The position numbers were made by a program, and so were the translations under genes. This document shows positions 28,675 through 38,806 of a stretch of 64,000 bases of DNA, one piece after another. The notes below the pieces were generated by a model. It made no database searches. It was not told the origin of the DNA and was given only the letters and a program-made list of their open reading frames with translations. Source of the stretch: Perkinsela sp. pyNocScin1. Taxonomy: Eukaryota; Euglenozoa; Kinetoplastea; Prokinetoplastida; Perkinselidae. The DNA lies in the NCBI GenBank assembly GCA_964019655.1, contig CAXHTR010000007.1:124001-188000 (forward strand), written 5' to 3'. Position 1 is the stretch's first letter, and each line of letters opens with the position of its first letter.

Positions 28675-30057
28675 ATGCTTTCCACTTTCATTCTCTCATT
28701 CGCCGACCCGACCCTCGGCCGGCTCGACCCGGCGCTCATGTCCACGCAAGCCTGCATGGAGGTCTTCATCGGCGGGACCAAAAACAAGTCGGAGTTCACA
28801 GACGATCACGGCAATTTTCTAGAGATCGAGGAGTGGGCCTGCCTCAAGTTTGACGCCGAGAAAAACGTCACCGAGGTGCACCTCGAGAACGAGGACTTTG
28901 ATGCGGACGACAACACCGAGGAATCCGAGCTCGCGGGTCGAATCAATTTTTCTTATCTGCCTGACACAGTCCAGGTGGTTTTCCTCGAACACAACGCGCT
29001 CAACGGGAATTTCAAAACAGGCGACCTGCCATCCTCGCTGACAGACTTTGAGATCGAGGGGAACAATTTTCTGGGGTCACTCGAGACAGACAAGCTTCCA
29101 CTGAACCTCAGACACTTCAACATCGACAAAAACAAGCTTGGGGGCACTATAGGCTGGACGACCTTCCCATCCAAGCTCGAGGTCCTCACCATGTCGAGCA
29201 ACGATTTTACGGGGTCTGTCGACCTGACACGCCTGCCAGCGCCCCTCCAGCAGCTCTTTGCGCACCACAACAAATTCTGCGGCGAAATCGACCTCACGGC
29301 GCTCAGCCCGTGCCTCGAGGACATCGATCTCAGCGACAACGCAATCACCGGGGGCATCCGCTTCGCGAACGTCCCAAAGACGTTTATGTCCTTCCACATC
29401 AATCACAACGCAATGCGCGGGGAGGTCGACGTGCTGTCGCTCCCTGAGAACCTCGAGGAGTTTGTCATCGCGCACAATGCGTTCACAGGAAAATTTTCAG
29501 TGAAAGATTTGCCGAAAACGCTCACGCAGATGCGCGTCGAGATGATCCCATTCGGGGGAACCATCGAGGTGGTGGAACTGCCACGGGCCCTGCAGAAGGT
29601 GAGCCTGGAGAAGGGGGAATACACCGGGACCTTTGCTTTTAAGGACTTACCAAAGCAAATCAACACGCTCAACATTGACACCAACCAATTTGAGGGGGCG
29701 CTCGAGAGTGAGGTGCTGCCTGCGACCATGCAGTACTTCACGATCGAAAACAATCGCTTTACGGGGGAAGTAGACTTTACGAAGCTCCCGCGAGATCTTA
29801 TTGAGTTCCGCATCGCTATGAACCAATTCTCGGGGTCCATCGACCTATCAAATGCACCACACCACCTCGAAAACATCAGCGCGGCTGAAAATCGGTTTGC
29901 CGGGGATATTTCCTTTGGGACCGGAACGTGGAGTCTCGCAAGGATGAACATTTCGAACAACAGGATAGAGAACTTGTACACTGTTCCAAAGTTCGTCGCG
30001 CTGATTTATGAAGGTAACCCGATTCAAAACATGACAGAAGTGGACGGGTACTACTAG
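28675..30057 (+). CDS. LRR protein, subfamily D, 15 repeats
   Basis: 460 residues from ATG 28675. An in-frame ATG at 28558 would add 39 residues not shared with relatives. The leader MLSTFILSFADPT is followed by LGRLDPALMSTQACMEVF. The subfamily D cap has no cysteine pair (FTDDHGNFLEIEEWACLKFD) and an acidic insert (DFDADDNTEESEL). Fifteen LRRs fill residues 97-440, for example FPSKLEVLTMSSNDFTGSVD. The end is SNNRIENLYTVPKFVALIYE, followed by MTEVDGYY. It belongs with 30918-32294 and 52637-54003, which have the same repeat number. Confidence 0.93.
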   Translation: MLSTFILSFADPTLGRLDPALMSTQACMEVFIGGTKNKSEFTDDHGNFLEIEEWACLKFDAEKNVTEVHLENEDFDADDNTEESELAGRINFSYLPDTVQVVFLEHNALNGNFKTGDLPSSLTDFEIEGNNFLGSLETDKLPLNLRHFNIDKNKLGGTIGWTTFPSKLEVLTMSSNDFTGSVDLTRLPAPLQQLFAHHNKFCGEIDLTALSPCLEDIDLSDNAITGGIRFANVPKTFMSFHINHNAMRGEVDVLSLPENLEEFVIAHNAFTGKFSVKDLPKTLTQMRVEMIPFGGTIEVVELPRALQKVSLEKGEYTGTFAFKDLPKQINTLNIDTNQFEGALESEVLPATMQYFTIENNRFTGEVDFTKLPRDLIEFRIAMNQFSGSIDLSNAPHHLENISAAENRFAGDISFGTGTWSLARMNISNNRIENLYTVPKFVALIYEGNPIQNMTEVDGYY

Positions 30058-30917
30058 TTGAACTGGGCGCGCGCAAGACTGAAGAGAAAAGCGTAGTCAT
30101 TTATAAATTCTGATATACGGACTTTCTTCGTCTTTCTGTGTATGCACACACGTATCTTTTGCATATTCATATTTTTGGCAAACAATCACAATGGGGGATG
30201 CAAAAAGGAGTAAAGTTGATATTTTGGCGAAAGTTGTGCATCGAAAGTTCCTTCCAAGATATACAAAATTCTAAAAATTAGGTTACGTAACTAAGTAAGA
30301 AGATTCTGCCATCTGCACTTAATTCTCAATTCAACTGATCATGTTCTGAAATTCTTTTCATTTATGCTGGATTGAGATTGCATTTAGACCACAAAGCACA
30401 CTGATGAGCAGCCTTTCACACTGAAAACAAAATCTGCTTAAAAGCAACAATGCTGAGCAGCGTATGGGGACCCAAGGTTATGATGCCTCGCGTTGGCACG
30501 TACACGCTCTATAGACTCGAATGGAGCGCATGGTTAGTCACCGCTCAATGAAATCTCCGTACCGATGCAACGAAAGCAATAGCGATTATTTTTTACTTGT
30601 GCTCTTAACAAACGGAAATTAGGGTACGATCACGCCCATAACGACCAGGTCAGAGCAAAAAGCGCTGCTATTTTAGACCCTATTGCCCGCAGAATACTTA
30701 TTTGCGCTGTATGAAGCGCATTCACTTTTCAATCAGGGCTATTGACGTCCTGTCCCGAGAGAGTGTGATCCTATGGGTAGGAAAATGGAACCCATCTCGA
30801 CAGAACCCCTTGTTCTTTGAGAAAATCACAAATCCAATTCCTTTTTTTCATTCCTATAGTTCCCAAGTCATCGCAAGCGATGTCTCTGTCTTTTTATCTT
30901 TTAGTCCCAGTTACACC
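30058..30917. other. Spacer, nothing recognised
   Basis: About 860 bases without a gene. The frame of the following gene is open from 30702 but reads through unrelated sequence before the family-type start. Confidence 0.5.
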
Positions 30918-32294
30918 ATGAACTTTTCTTTCGCCCTCTCCCTCTCGGCAGCTCACGTCGAGCAAAGCCTCAGCCGCCTCGACCCGCTTCTCCTCTCCGA
31001 CCAGGCCAAGCTCGAAATCGCTTTCGACGGCGTCAAGCGAAAAAGCGGCTTCCTCGACGATCACGGTAACTACTGCGATATCAGCGAATGGCTCGACATC
31101 ACCCGCAGCCCCGATGGAACAGTCACAGCGCTCAACTTCAGCCTAGAGCCGGAGCAGACGGAAATGTTCGCGCTTGGCGGGACATTGCGCTTTGCGTACT
31201 TGCCAGACAGCATTGAGACGATTGGGCTCCGCTGCAACAGTCTTGTGGGGACCCTCCAGGCGGCCGACCTCCCCCGCGATCTCGAAAACTTCATTTTATC
31301 AACGAATAGCATCGAGGGTTCCATCGAAACATCTCGTCTTCCCAAGAATCTTGTCTTACTCGATCTTGAAGTAAATAAATTTCACGGGACGATCGATTGG
31401 CAGTCGCTGCCATCCAAACTCACGCATATATTTATTGGTGGGAACGCTTTCTGCGGGTCTGTCGACCTGACGTGCCTGCCTCCAAACCTGCAGCTCTTGC
31501 AAGGGGAGCGCAACAAATTTACAGGGAGCATTTCGCTCGGGCACCTCCCTGCGCCGTTCGCCTTTCTCGCGATGGGCTTCAACGAGCTGACAGGGGAGAT
31601 CGCTTTTGCGAAGAAGCCATCAGCGCTCAGGTACCTCGCGCTCAACGCCTGCAGCTTTACCCATATTTCCTTCGAGAACTTTCCGCAGACACTTGAGAGC
31701 CTCGAAATCCCAAAGAATCGGATTTCTGGGGATGTCCATTTGGAAAAGCTGCCCAAAAGCCTCAAAATCTTTCGGATTCAAGCGAACCTTTTCTCTGGGA
31801 GTTTCAGCTTTGCCCATCTGCCTCGAAATCTGCAGAATGTACGCCTGGGCAACTGCAAACTCTCGGGAGAGGTCTTCTTTGCTGATTTGCCGCAGGGTGT
31901 GGAAAAGCTCAACATCGGCCGCAGTGCCTTCCACGGGACTGTCGAGACAGCCGCGCTCCCAAAGCCAATGAGCTCTTTTTTCATTCAGAGCAACAAATTT
32001 ACGGGGACATTCGACTTTGAACGCATACCGCGGCCGATGGAGCGGCTCGTGCTCAATCGAAATCGCTTCGTGGGGAAAGTGGGGCTGTCAAACCTTCCGC
32101 ACAAGCTTGCGCTGCTCATCGCCGATCACAACGAATTTTTTGGGGCTTTGTGCATGGAGGACCTACCAAAGGCACTGGTAACGCTCGACTTCTCCGGAAA
32201 CAAGCTTGTGGGGCTCTGTGATCCGCCAGCTGGGCTTGTTGTCGCGACAGACGGCAACGGGTATTTGAGCACGATAAAGCTGAATACGAAATAG
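30918..32294 (+). CDS. LRR protein, subfamily D, 15 repeats
   Basis: 458 residues from ATG 30918. The upstream in-frame extension to 30702 is rejected because it has no counterpart in paralogues. The leader MNFSFALSLSAAHVEQS is followed by LSRLDPLLLSDQAKLEIAFD. The cap FLDDHGNYCDISEWLDI lacks the second cysteine. FALGGTLRFAYLPDSIETIG and fifteen LRRs follow. It ends in NKLVGLCDPPAGLVVATDGN. The neighbours downstream (32494, 33601, 34430) are of subfamilies B-like, C and D in turn, so this stretch mixes subfamilies rather than being a simple tandem. Confidence 0.93.
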   Translation: MNFSFALSLSAAHVEQSLSRLDPLLLSDQAKLEIAFDGVKRKSGFLDDHGNYCDISEWLDITRSPDGTVTALNFSLEPEQTEMFALGGTLRFAYLPDSIETIGLRCNSLVGTLQAADLPRDLENFILSTNSIEGSIETSRLPKNLVLLDLEVNKFHGTIDWQSLPSKLTHIFIGGNAFCGSVDLTCLPPNLQLLQGERNKFTGSISLGHLPAPFAFLAMGFNELTGEIAFAKKPSALRYLALNACSFTHISFENFPQTLESLEIPKNRISGDVHLEKLPKSLKIFRIQANLFSGSFSFAHLPRNLQNVRLGNCKLSGEVFFADLPQGVEKLNIGRSAFHGTVETAALPKPMSSFFIQSNKFTGTFDFERIPRPMERLVLNRNRFVGKVGLSNLPHKLALLIADHNEFFGALCMEDLPKALVTLDFSGNKLVGLCDPPAGLVVATDGNGYLSTIKLNTK

Positions 32295-32493
32295 AGATTA
32301 CTGCGGACTGTGACCTTTGCAAGCCTTCTGGAAGGGTTACAGTTTCTGACTCGACATTGTTTCTTTGAGATACGCGACCAACCGGTCTTTGTCGATTGAA
32401 GGATTTGATAAAACACTGAGTTTTCCTCGCAAAAAGTTGTGCCCTCCTCAATCCAAAGTTTATTCAAAATTCCACTTCCTATTCAAAATTGCA

Positions 32494-33276
32494 ATGCTCT
32501 ACCTATTCACTGCGGATGGTGTAGCTTTCGGCCGCGTCGACTACGCTTCGCTCAGTGAGCAAAGCCTCATGGAGCTCCTCATCGCAGACATTCAGAATCT
32601 CAGCGACGCCCAAAACAGCAATGGGGAGTTTCTCGACATCAGCAAATGGAAAGGCATCAAGCTTTGCGATGGTGCTGTCACGAAAATTGCTCTTCTTAAC
32701 TTTGATGCGATCTTTGCGGAGGTCATTCCAGTTGGACCGAGGGGCAGCATCGACCTCCAGTGGCTCCCCAGAAAACTCCAAGCATTTGATATTCAGTGCA
32801 TGGGCCTTACAGGATCGATCGAGACAGGTGTGCTCCCTCGTCATCTTTTAGACCTCAACATCAGTGAAAATGCATTTTTTGGGACATTTGCTGTCAAAAA
32901 CCTCCCAGAGGCCATCAAATATATCAATTTGCGAAACAACAAGCTGCACGGCAGCCTGCATATCGAGCACTTACCAAGAGAAGTGAACAACTTTCAGGCA
33001 AGTGGGAACGCTTTCAGCGGGGAACTGCACTTTGCGAATTTACCCGCGTCAATACAGCAACTCAACCTGGATAGGAACGATTTTACGGGAAGTATCGACC
33101 TCAGTGCGATTCCGCCGGGAATTCTCTTCTTGCGGATCCATAAAACAAAGATAGCGCAGGAGAGGCTCGTGATTGCCGTACCGAAGGATCGGATCAAAGG
33201 CATCTTTGTTGACAAGGAGAACTTTCAGCAGGTTGTTGATGTCAATGGGAAGGATATCAAGGGAGAGCTGCCGTAG
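32494..33276 (+). CDS. LRR protein, subfamily B-like
   Basis: 260 residues from ATG 32494; the frame is open from 32365 but family comparison favours MLYLFTADGVAFGRVD. A helix LSEQSLMELLIADIQ and a cap with KWKGIKLCDG (second Cys kept, first absent) follow. Six LRRs start at LPRKLQAFDIQCMGLTG. The last reads IPPGILFLRIHKTKIAQE. The end FVDKENFQQVVDVNGKDIKG is the subfamily B VVDxNG module without the GTAVVQ part. No anchor. Confidence 0.92.
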   Translation: MLYLFTADGVAFGRVDYASLSEQSLMELLIADIQNLSDAQNSNGEFLDISKWKGIKLCDGAVTKIALLNFDAIFAEVIPVGPRGSIDLQWLPRKLQAFDIQCMGLTGSIETGVLPRHLLDLNISENAFFGTFAVKNLPEAIKYINLRNNKLHGSLHIEHLPREVNNFQASGNAFSGELHFANLPASIQQLNLDRNDFTGSIDLSAIPPGILFLRIHKTKIAQERLVIAVPKDRIKGIFVDKENFQQVVDVNGKDIKGELP

Positions 33277-33572
33277 ACAGAGGGAGAGAGATAGAAACAA
33301 ATATTTGGAAAGAGTGAAATGCAAATGGATGCGTTTTTTTCGAAAACTGTGACGATTTTCGCGCAGCTCATTGCGCATTGTACTTAAAAGTTTATTCATC
33401 GAGTGTACAATCGAATGTCTCAACAGCATGGCTCTTGCATTCGTTGGTAAAGGAGGCAATGTTTATGATCAATTTTGACAAATCTCTCAAGATCTTGTTT
33501 GTATCTTGTATAAGAGATAAGCAAAGAGCACAAAAATGCCAACGATGAAGTTTTAATTTGATGCTCACGATG
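33277..33572. other. Spacer, nothing recognised
   Basis: AT-rich. Open frames on the minus strand reach into the flanking genes and are shadows. Confidence 0.45.
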
Positions 33573-33596
33573 CACTTTTTCTTTTTAAAATCCCAG
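33573..33596 (+). promoter_or_regulatory. Pyrimidine tract with CAG before an LRR start, candidate trans-splice acceptor
   Basis: CACTTTTTCTTTTTAAAATC, then CCAG, ends four bases before ATG 33601. It is the clearest of many T/C-rich stretches upstream of the LRR genes. If this is a kinetoplastid-type genome it would be a spliced-leader addition site. That role is inference; no spliced-leader RNA gene is in the window. Confidence 0.35.
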
Positions 33597-33600
33597 TAAA

Positions 33601-34266
33601 ATGCTCTTCCTCTTTGCAGACATTCCATCGGCCGGCCGCTTTGACACTTCAATGCTCTCAGACACCGATCGAATGGCGTTGCTTTTTACCCCAGACGACG
33701 AAGAAGATGCCCGAAAGCAGCTCGAGGGTGATGCAAGCGATCCCTGCTCGTGGACTGGCGTTTTCTGCCATGATCCAGGCCAAGTCGAGATTATTGACTG
33801 GCACAAGTACGAGCTCGACATTTCCGGCTCCTTTGATTTTCGCATGCTTCCGTCCACTTTGCTCGATCTTAATCTCTACCGTCTCGATTTATATGGAGAG
33901 GTAGATCTGCGGCAGCTCCCAGCTTCTCTCGACAGCTTAAAAGTGCGTAAATGCCGTTTCACGGGAACACTGGATCTCAAGGATTTGCCACGTGGCCTCA
34001 AAACGCTCATCTTCTATTGCAATGCGATCACGGCTATCGAAAAAATTGAAAATTTGCCGGGAGATCTCATTGCATGTGACATCTGCGAGCCCACAGTGCG
34101 CCAGCCTGTCCTCGAGGTCGGTGAGCTTCCCGAAGGTCCACTCCGCATTGATATGCGAGGTACACCTATTGAAAAAATATGCTGTGATCGACCAGACGAT
34201 GCGCAACGGGTACTGACCGGAACAAAGGAAGACAAAAAGAAGTCGTTTTGGTTCAACATAGCCTGA
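33601..34266 (+). CDS. LRR protein, subfamily C
   Basis: 221 residues. The leader MLFLFADIPSA is one of the clearest short hydrophobic-Ala-Asp leaders, followed by GRFDTSMLSDTDRMALLFT. The cap is DPCSWTGVFCHDPG, then VEIIDWH. FDFRMLPSTLLDLNLYRLDL precedes two clear LRRs (LPASLDSLKVRKCRFTG, LPRGLKTLIFYCNAITA). The end module is LEVGELPEG, then RGTPIEKICCDRPDDAQRVL, and a lysine-rich tail (KEDKKKSFWF) follows. Both cap cysteines are present. Confidence 0.93.
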   Translation: MLFLFADIPSAGRFDTSMLSDTDRMALLFTPDDEEDARKQLEGDASDPCSWTGVFCHDPGQVEIIDWHKYELDISGSFDFRMLPSTLLDLNLYRLDLYGEVDLRQLPASLDSLKVRKCRFTGTLDLKDLPRGLKTLIFYCNAITAIEKIENLPGDLIACDICEPTVRQPVLEVGELPEGPLRIDMRGTPIEKICCDRPDDAQRVLTGTKEDKKKSFWFNIA

Positions 34267-34429
34267 CGGATTGAGCTCATGCTATTGGTAGTGTCTTCTG
34301 TATATTGAAAATCAGCAAAGGATTTTGTCTTTCTAATCACATAGCTGCGCTTTATAGGATCAAGTGTTTACCAGCTTTTAAACAGGGTCCAGTGAGTGAT
34401 ATTTCATGAATCAATGTACATCAATTACA

Positions 34430-35158
34430 ATGATCTACCAGACTTTCCTCATGCTTTTCAGCGCCATTGATCCAGCGCTCAGCCGCCTTGACCCGCTGCT
34501 TCTCTCTGACCAATCATGCCTGGAAATCGCCTTTGAAGGAACAAAGCGAAACATACTGAAAGACAAACATGGAAATACCATCGATTATGTAGACTGCAAG
34601 GAACACTACGAAGAAGACTTTGACGAGGAGGGGCGCATTATAGTCCTCTGGTATCATGCAGCTCGTGGACAAGTTGAAGATCTTGGCCTCGGTGGAAGTG
34701 TGAATTTCGCGTTTTTACCCAGGCAGCTCCGCAAGATTATGCTGCAATACAATCTGCTCGAACAAACTCTTAAAACGCGTGATTTGCCAAGCAGCCTTGA
34801 AGCTTTCTATATTTCAGATAATCTCTTTCATGGAGAATTCTGCACGAAAGACCTCCCACAGACCCTCGAACGCCTCAATATCATTATTAACAAATTTGCA
34901 GGGTCTCTCGACCTCGAGCATCTACCACCAAGGCTTATCGCTTTTGCAGCGGGTCAAAACCAATTCTCGGGGTCCATTTCACTCGCAGCATTACCTCAGA
35001 GTCTCGAATCACTCAACATCAGTTGGAACAAGCTTTGCGGCGAACTGCCACCTAAACCGATTTCTCCAGCGCTGAAGTACTTTGTCGCCGGAAACAACCA
35101 GTTTTCAAACAGTGATGAGTACACAGTTCCTTTGAATCTCTTTCGAGCTTTTAATTAA
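34430..35158 (+). CDS. LRR protein, subfamily D, short form
   Basis: 242 residues from ATG 34430; ATG 34451 (MLFSAIDPAL) is an equally plausible start and ATG 34406 less so. LSRLDPLLLSDQSCLEIAFE is almost identical to the subfamily D gene at 30918. The cap is altered to an acidic IDYVDCKEHYEEDFDEEGRI. Only six LRRs follow, from FLPRQLRKIMLQYNLLEQTL to ISPALKYFVAGNNQFSN. It is a contracted relative of the 15-repeat D genes. A close second copy forms the 3' part of the chimera at 35521-36556. Confidence 0.9.
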   Translation: MIYQTFLMLFSAIDPALSRLDPLLLSDQSCLEIAFEGTKRNILKDKHGNTIDYVDCKEHYEEDFDEEGRIIVLWYHAARGQVEDLGLGGSVNFAFLPRQLRKIMLQYNLLEQTLKTRDLPSSLEAFYISDNLFHGEFCTKDLPQTLERLNIIINKFAGSLDLEHLPPRLIAFAAGQNQFSGSISLAALPQSLESLNISWNKLCGELPPKPISPALKYFVAGNNQFSNSDEYTVPLNLFRAFN

Positions 35159-35520
35159 ACATTGCTCCCCGGCGTTCTCTGTCAAGATCAATAATGCGTC
35201 ACCTTGGAAGAGCTCTGTATGCCTCAATCATACTTCTTAGGTTTTTTCTGTCTGCAGATGTGAAAGCTGTGTTTTGTGAATAATCTATGAAATATTCTCT
35301 TCCTATTCATATCCATGGCGTTGAAAATACGCTCTTTGCAGTATTTTGCAAGGCTACTGGACATACGCTAGGACCTACATGACGAGTACCAATGGTATTC
35401 TATTGCTCAAGAACACGCATTGAGTAGGACCAATCATACCCCAGACACTATTATATTTGACATCAGACGATTTCGACGCAATCCAAATTTTATATCCTCA
35501 ATTTATTCCTAACGCACAAA
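35159..35520. other. Spacer, nothing recognised
   Basis: No gene or repeat is seen. Confidence 0.5.
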
Positions 35521-36556
35521 TGCTTCCAGCTCTCAGAATCCTCTTCGCAGACACCCAGGCCACCCTCGGCCGCCTCGACTTTGACTCCCTTAACGACCAG
35601 TCTCGCATGGAGTTTTTGATCGAAAGTCTCATTGAAAATTCCAAGTCCAACTTTCAAGACGAAAACGGCGCGTTCTACGATGTTTGTGAATAGAATGGTA
35701 TAAACTGCGACGAGCTGGGGAACGTTATTGAATTATATTTCGACCCAGAGGTATGCAAAATTGATACCCTCGTTGGGACGCTCCACCTGAATTTTTTTCC
35801 GCCAAAGCTCATTTCGGTTACTCTCACAGATCTATATATCACTGGAACGCTCGACACAAAATCGCTGCCAGAGGACCTCGAGCGCTTAGAGCTGGAGCAC
35901 TGCGGGCTCATCGGCACTATCAATTTCGGAGCACTATCGAAATCGCGTTCGAGGCAACAAAGCGAAATATCCTGAAAGACGCAGATGGAAACACCATCGA
36001 CTACGTCGACTGCAAAGAGCATCAGGGCGAAGACTTTGACGAAAATGGTCGCATTATAGTTCTTGAGTATAATCCTGGTGAGTCAGAAGTTGCCGGCCTC
36101 GGCGGAAGTGTGAACTTTTCGTTTTTTCCCAGGCAGCTTCGTGAGATATTTCTCCCTTACAATTCACTTGACCAGAGCCTGGACACGCGTGACTTGCCAT
36201 CAAGTCTTGCGAGCCTCTACCTGAAAGAAAATCTGTTCCACGGGGAATTTTGCACTCAAGGTCTTCCGCAGTCGCTTGAGAAAGTGGCCATCAGCGAAAA
36301 TGAATTTTCAGGATCCATCGACCTCGAACATTTGCCACAACATCTCAAGTATTTCAGCGCGAGTGAAAATAAATTTTCGGGAAGCATCTCACTCGGAGTG
36401 CTGCCACCAAGTCTCGAAGTGGTCGATATCAGTTACAACGAGCTTTCCGGAGAGCTTTTGGTTGATACAATGGTGCGGGAGTTTAAATATTTCCTCGCCG
36501 AACATAACCAATTTACGAATAATGTCGATGCAGGGAAGTTTCTACCAAAGATATAG
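35521..36556 (+). pseudogene. Chimeric LRR pseudogene: B-like 5' part joined to a D-type 3' part
   Basis: The first part starts at ATG 35521 with leader LPALRILFADT and LGRLDFDSLNDQSRMEFLI. A TAG at 35691-35693 stands where paralogues have the cap Trp (YDVCE then stop then NGINCDE). The frame then continues to LPEDLERLELEHCGLIGTIN. Near 35935 the sequence switches frame and ancestry. From IEIAFEATKRNI onward it matches the gene at 34430-35158, including the acidic cap and six LRRs, but lacks that gene's leader and LSDQ helix. The 3' frame alone (from 36110) is open to TAG 36554-36556. One deletion between two neighbouring genes explains the structure. Confidence 0.85.
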
Positions 36557-36841
36557 GTTACCAATGTGCACAAAATACGCTTTGGCTTAAGAGCTTTAAA
36601 CATACTGCCATTGGGCCCTTAACTCGAAACACCGTTGCCTGTGAACTTTTAAGGTATTTACTCACAAGCTTACCTCTCGAATCGATCAAGCCTTTGAAAA
36701 CTTTATCGAAGCAGTAGTCCGCCTATGTTTCGTAAGAAATACATCGAGATAGGTATTCTTTATTCTACAGAAGCATAATTTCCTCTCGCTGGCCTTTACA
36801 TACACTGTACATTTCAAAATTTCGTTTGAAAACCTACATAC

Positions 36842-37663
36842 ATGCACTCCATCTTCAAACTCTTCACACTCGATCCATCGCTCGGCCGCCTTGACTACGC
36901 CTCGCTCTCCGACCAAGCCCGCATGGAGCTCATGGTCGAGCGCATGCCCGACAGAGAAATCTACCAGGACGACAATGGCGCGTACAAAGACGTGTGCGAA
37001 TGGGGAGGCGTTAGCTGCGACATAGACGGAAACGTTCAAGGCATATGGATGAATATCTATGACCGCTCAGAGGGGTCTATCGACTTATCGTACATTCCGC
37101 CACATGTCACACAGATGTATATCGCAGGGAATGTGCACGGTATGCAAACACGGGCATCTATCGATGTGCACATGCTTCCAGAAAGGCTTGAGCAACTTGG
37201 CATAGAGTTGCAGCAGATGGTGGGCACAGTCGATATGACGGCACTGCCAGCAAAACTCTTTAACATATGTGAGAATAAGTGCACCGGCAGCTTTGTGCTC
37301 ACATCGCTCCCACCTGGAATAGAACATATTCATGCAAGGGATAATCTTTTTTCCGGGAGTCTCAACTTTTCGTCACTTCCTGACAAACTTGTCGAGATAC
37401 AGCTCGACAAAAACCGATTTAGCGGCGAATTCCGTATTGAAAAGTTTCCAAGGGCAATGAGACGGCTGACTGTCAGCCAAAATCGCCTGATCGGCGAGGC
37501 TGTCATCCAGAAGGGAAAGAATTTCGGGGACATTATGTTTTCTATCGACGAAAACTTTGTTACGTCTGTTGTGGACCCATCGGGGAAGCAGCACTCGTGG
37601 CAGGCGCACATTCTGAAGACGCAGAGGCCAATGCGTGAGATGCATGCGGGGGAGGGTGAGTAG
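36842..37663 (+). CDS. LRR protein, subfamily B
   Basis: 273 residues. The leader MHSIFKLFTLDPS is followed by LGRLDYASLSDQARMELMV and a cap with both cysteines (DVCEWGGVSCDIDG). SIDLSYIPPHVTQMYIAGN and six LRRs follow, two of them shortened (LPAKLFNICENKCTGSFV lacks two residues). The end module is GEAVIQKGKNFGDIMFSIDE, then VTSVVDPSGK, characteristic of subfamily B. The tail is basic. No anchor. Confidence 0.92.
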   Translation: MHSIFKLFTLDPSLGRLDYASLSDQARMELMVERMPDREIYQDDNGAYKDVCEWGGVSCDIDGNVQGIWMNIYDRSEGSIDLSYIPPHVTQMYIAGNVHGMQTRASIDVHMLPERLEQLGIELQQMVGTVDMTALPAKLFNICENKCTGSFVLTSLPPGIEHIHARDNLFSGSLNFSSLPDKLVEIQLDKNRFSGEFRIEKFPRAMRRLTVSQNRLIGEAVIQKGKNFGDIMFSIDENFVTSVVDPSGKQHSWQAHILKTQRPMREMHAGEGE

Positions 37664-37786
37664 ATTATGCTCATGGGAGTAAACTATCGTAAGCACAAAA
37701 AATTCTAAGAAGTTTCAATGAACGATTGTCAGATTTATTCTTTCTCAGAACTTTTATGAGTAGGATTTGATCCTTTTCCAATCACA

Positions 37787-38722
37787 ATGCTTCTGTACTT
37801 GCAAGCTGCTGATACAGTTGTTGGCCGCGTCGATCGATCGCTCATGGGCGACCAAGTACTGATGGAGATGCTCGTCCTTGGGTTTTCCGAAAAATCTTAC
37901 AAACTCTTCCAGGACAAAAACGGCGAATTCCAAGATGTCTGTGACTGGAAGGGCACGACGTGCGATACAGATGGGAATGTCACAAGCGTCGAATTCAATG
38001 ACTTTGCGATGTGTTCCCCTGCCTTGCGAAGGTACAGCGGGGCATTTGCGTTCGCATACCTCCCAAGCAAATTGCAGCGTCTGCATATAAGCTTCGCCTT
38101 TTTCACAGGCTCGGTTGACATGGGTGCGCTGCCAGCACCCCTTCAGACCCTCTCTATCAGCGGCGCGGAGCTTACAGGGACACTTGACTTCTCGCAGAGT
38201 CCTCGAGAAATGCTGACCATCGGCATCGGCGAGACGCCGGTATCTGGCACAGTTGACTTGCGACAGCTTCCAGACACACTCACACACTTTGAGCTTTTCC
38301 GCACGCAGTGCTCCGGCACAATAGATCTTGTAGCACTGCCACCAAAACTCAAGAAGCTCGTTCTCAGTCGAAACGATTTCACAGGCCAAGTCGACCTGCG
38401 GACCCTCCCCGAGACGCTCGTCGAGCTCGACCTGAGCACCAATAAGCTTTCGGGGTGTATCGACCTACAGCATTTGCCGCAGTGCATGGAGAGACTGCAG
38501 CTATCCAGGAACAATTTCTCGGGGGATCTGTGTGTCTTGGACCTCCCAAAAAGGCTTAAATTCTTGGGTATTTACTGCAACGATTTCTCGGGGACACTCG
38601 ATCTCAGTCGGACTTATGAGACACTATCTGTGATGTATGCGACGAGAAAACGCTCGAGGACAAAGAAATACGCCAAAAATCAGAAACTCAAGGTGATCCG
38701 CCATGATGGGGATATTTCGTAA
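37787..38722 (+). CDS. LRR protein, eight repeats, basic C-terminus
   Basis: 311 residues. The leader is MLLYLQAADTV, then VGRVDRSLMGDQVLMEMLVL and a cap with both cysteines (DVCDWKGTTCDTDG). Eight LRRs start at LPSKLQRLHISFAFFTGSVD, most very regular (LPPKLKKLVLSRNDFTG, LPETLVELDLSTNKLSG). After the last repeat the usual end module is replaced by a lysine- and arginine-rich segment (TRKRSRTKKYAKNQKLKVI). It is therefore not assigned to a subfamily. The basic tail may bind nucleic acid or acidic glycans, which is speculation. Confidence 0.92.
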   Translation: MLLYLQAADTVVGRVDRSLMGDQVLMEMLVLGFSEKSYKLFQDKNGEFQDVCDWKGTTCDTDGNVTSVEFNDFAMCSPALRRYSGAFAFAYLPSKLQRLHISFAFFTGSVDMGALPAPLQTLSISGAELTGTLDFSQSPREMLTIGIGETPVSGTVDLRQLPDTLTHFELFRTQCSGTIDLVALPPKLKKLVLSRNDFTGQVDLRTLPETLVELDLSTNKLSGCIDLQHLPQCMERLQLSRNNFSGDLCVLDLPKRLKFLGIYCNDFSGTLDLSRTYETLSVMYATRKRSRTKKYAKNQKLKVIRHDGDIS

Positions 38723-38806
38723 TAAAGTGTAATTTGATTCAAATGTTATGAATTCCGAGAAAGTTAGGATCGTGTGTACTCTCTCACCCCAACTTAATTT
38801 TTCAAA

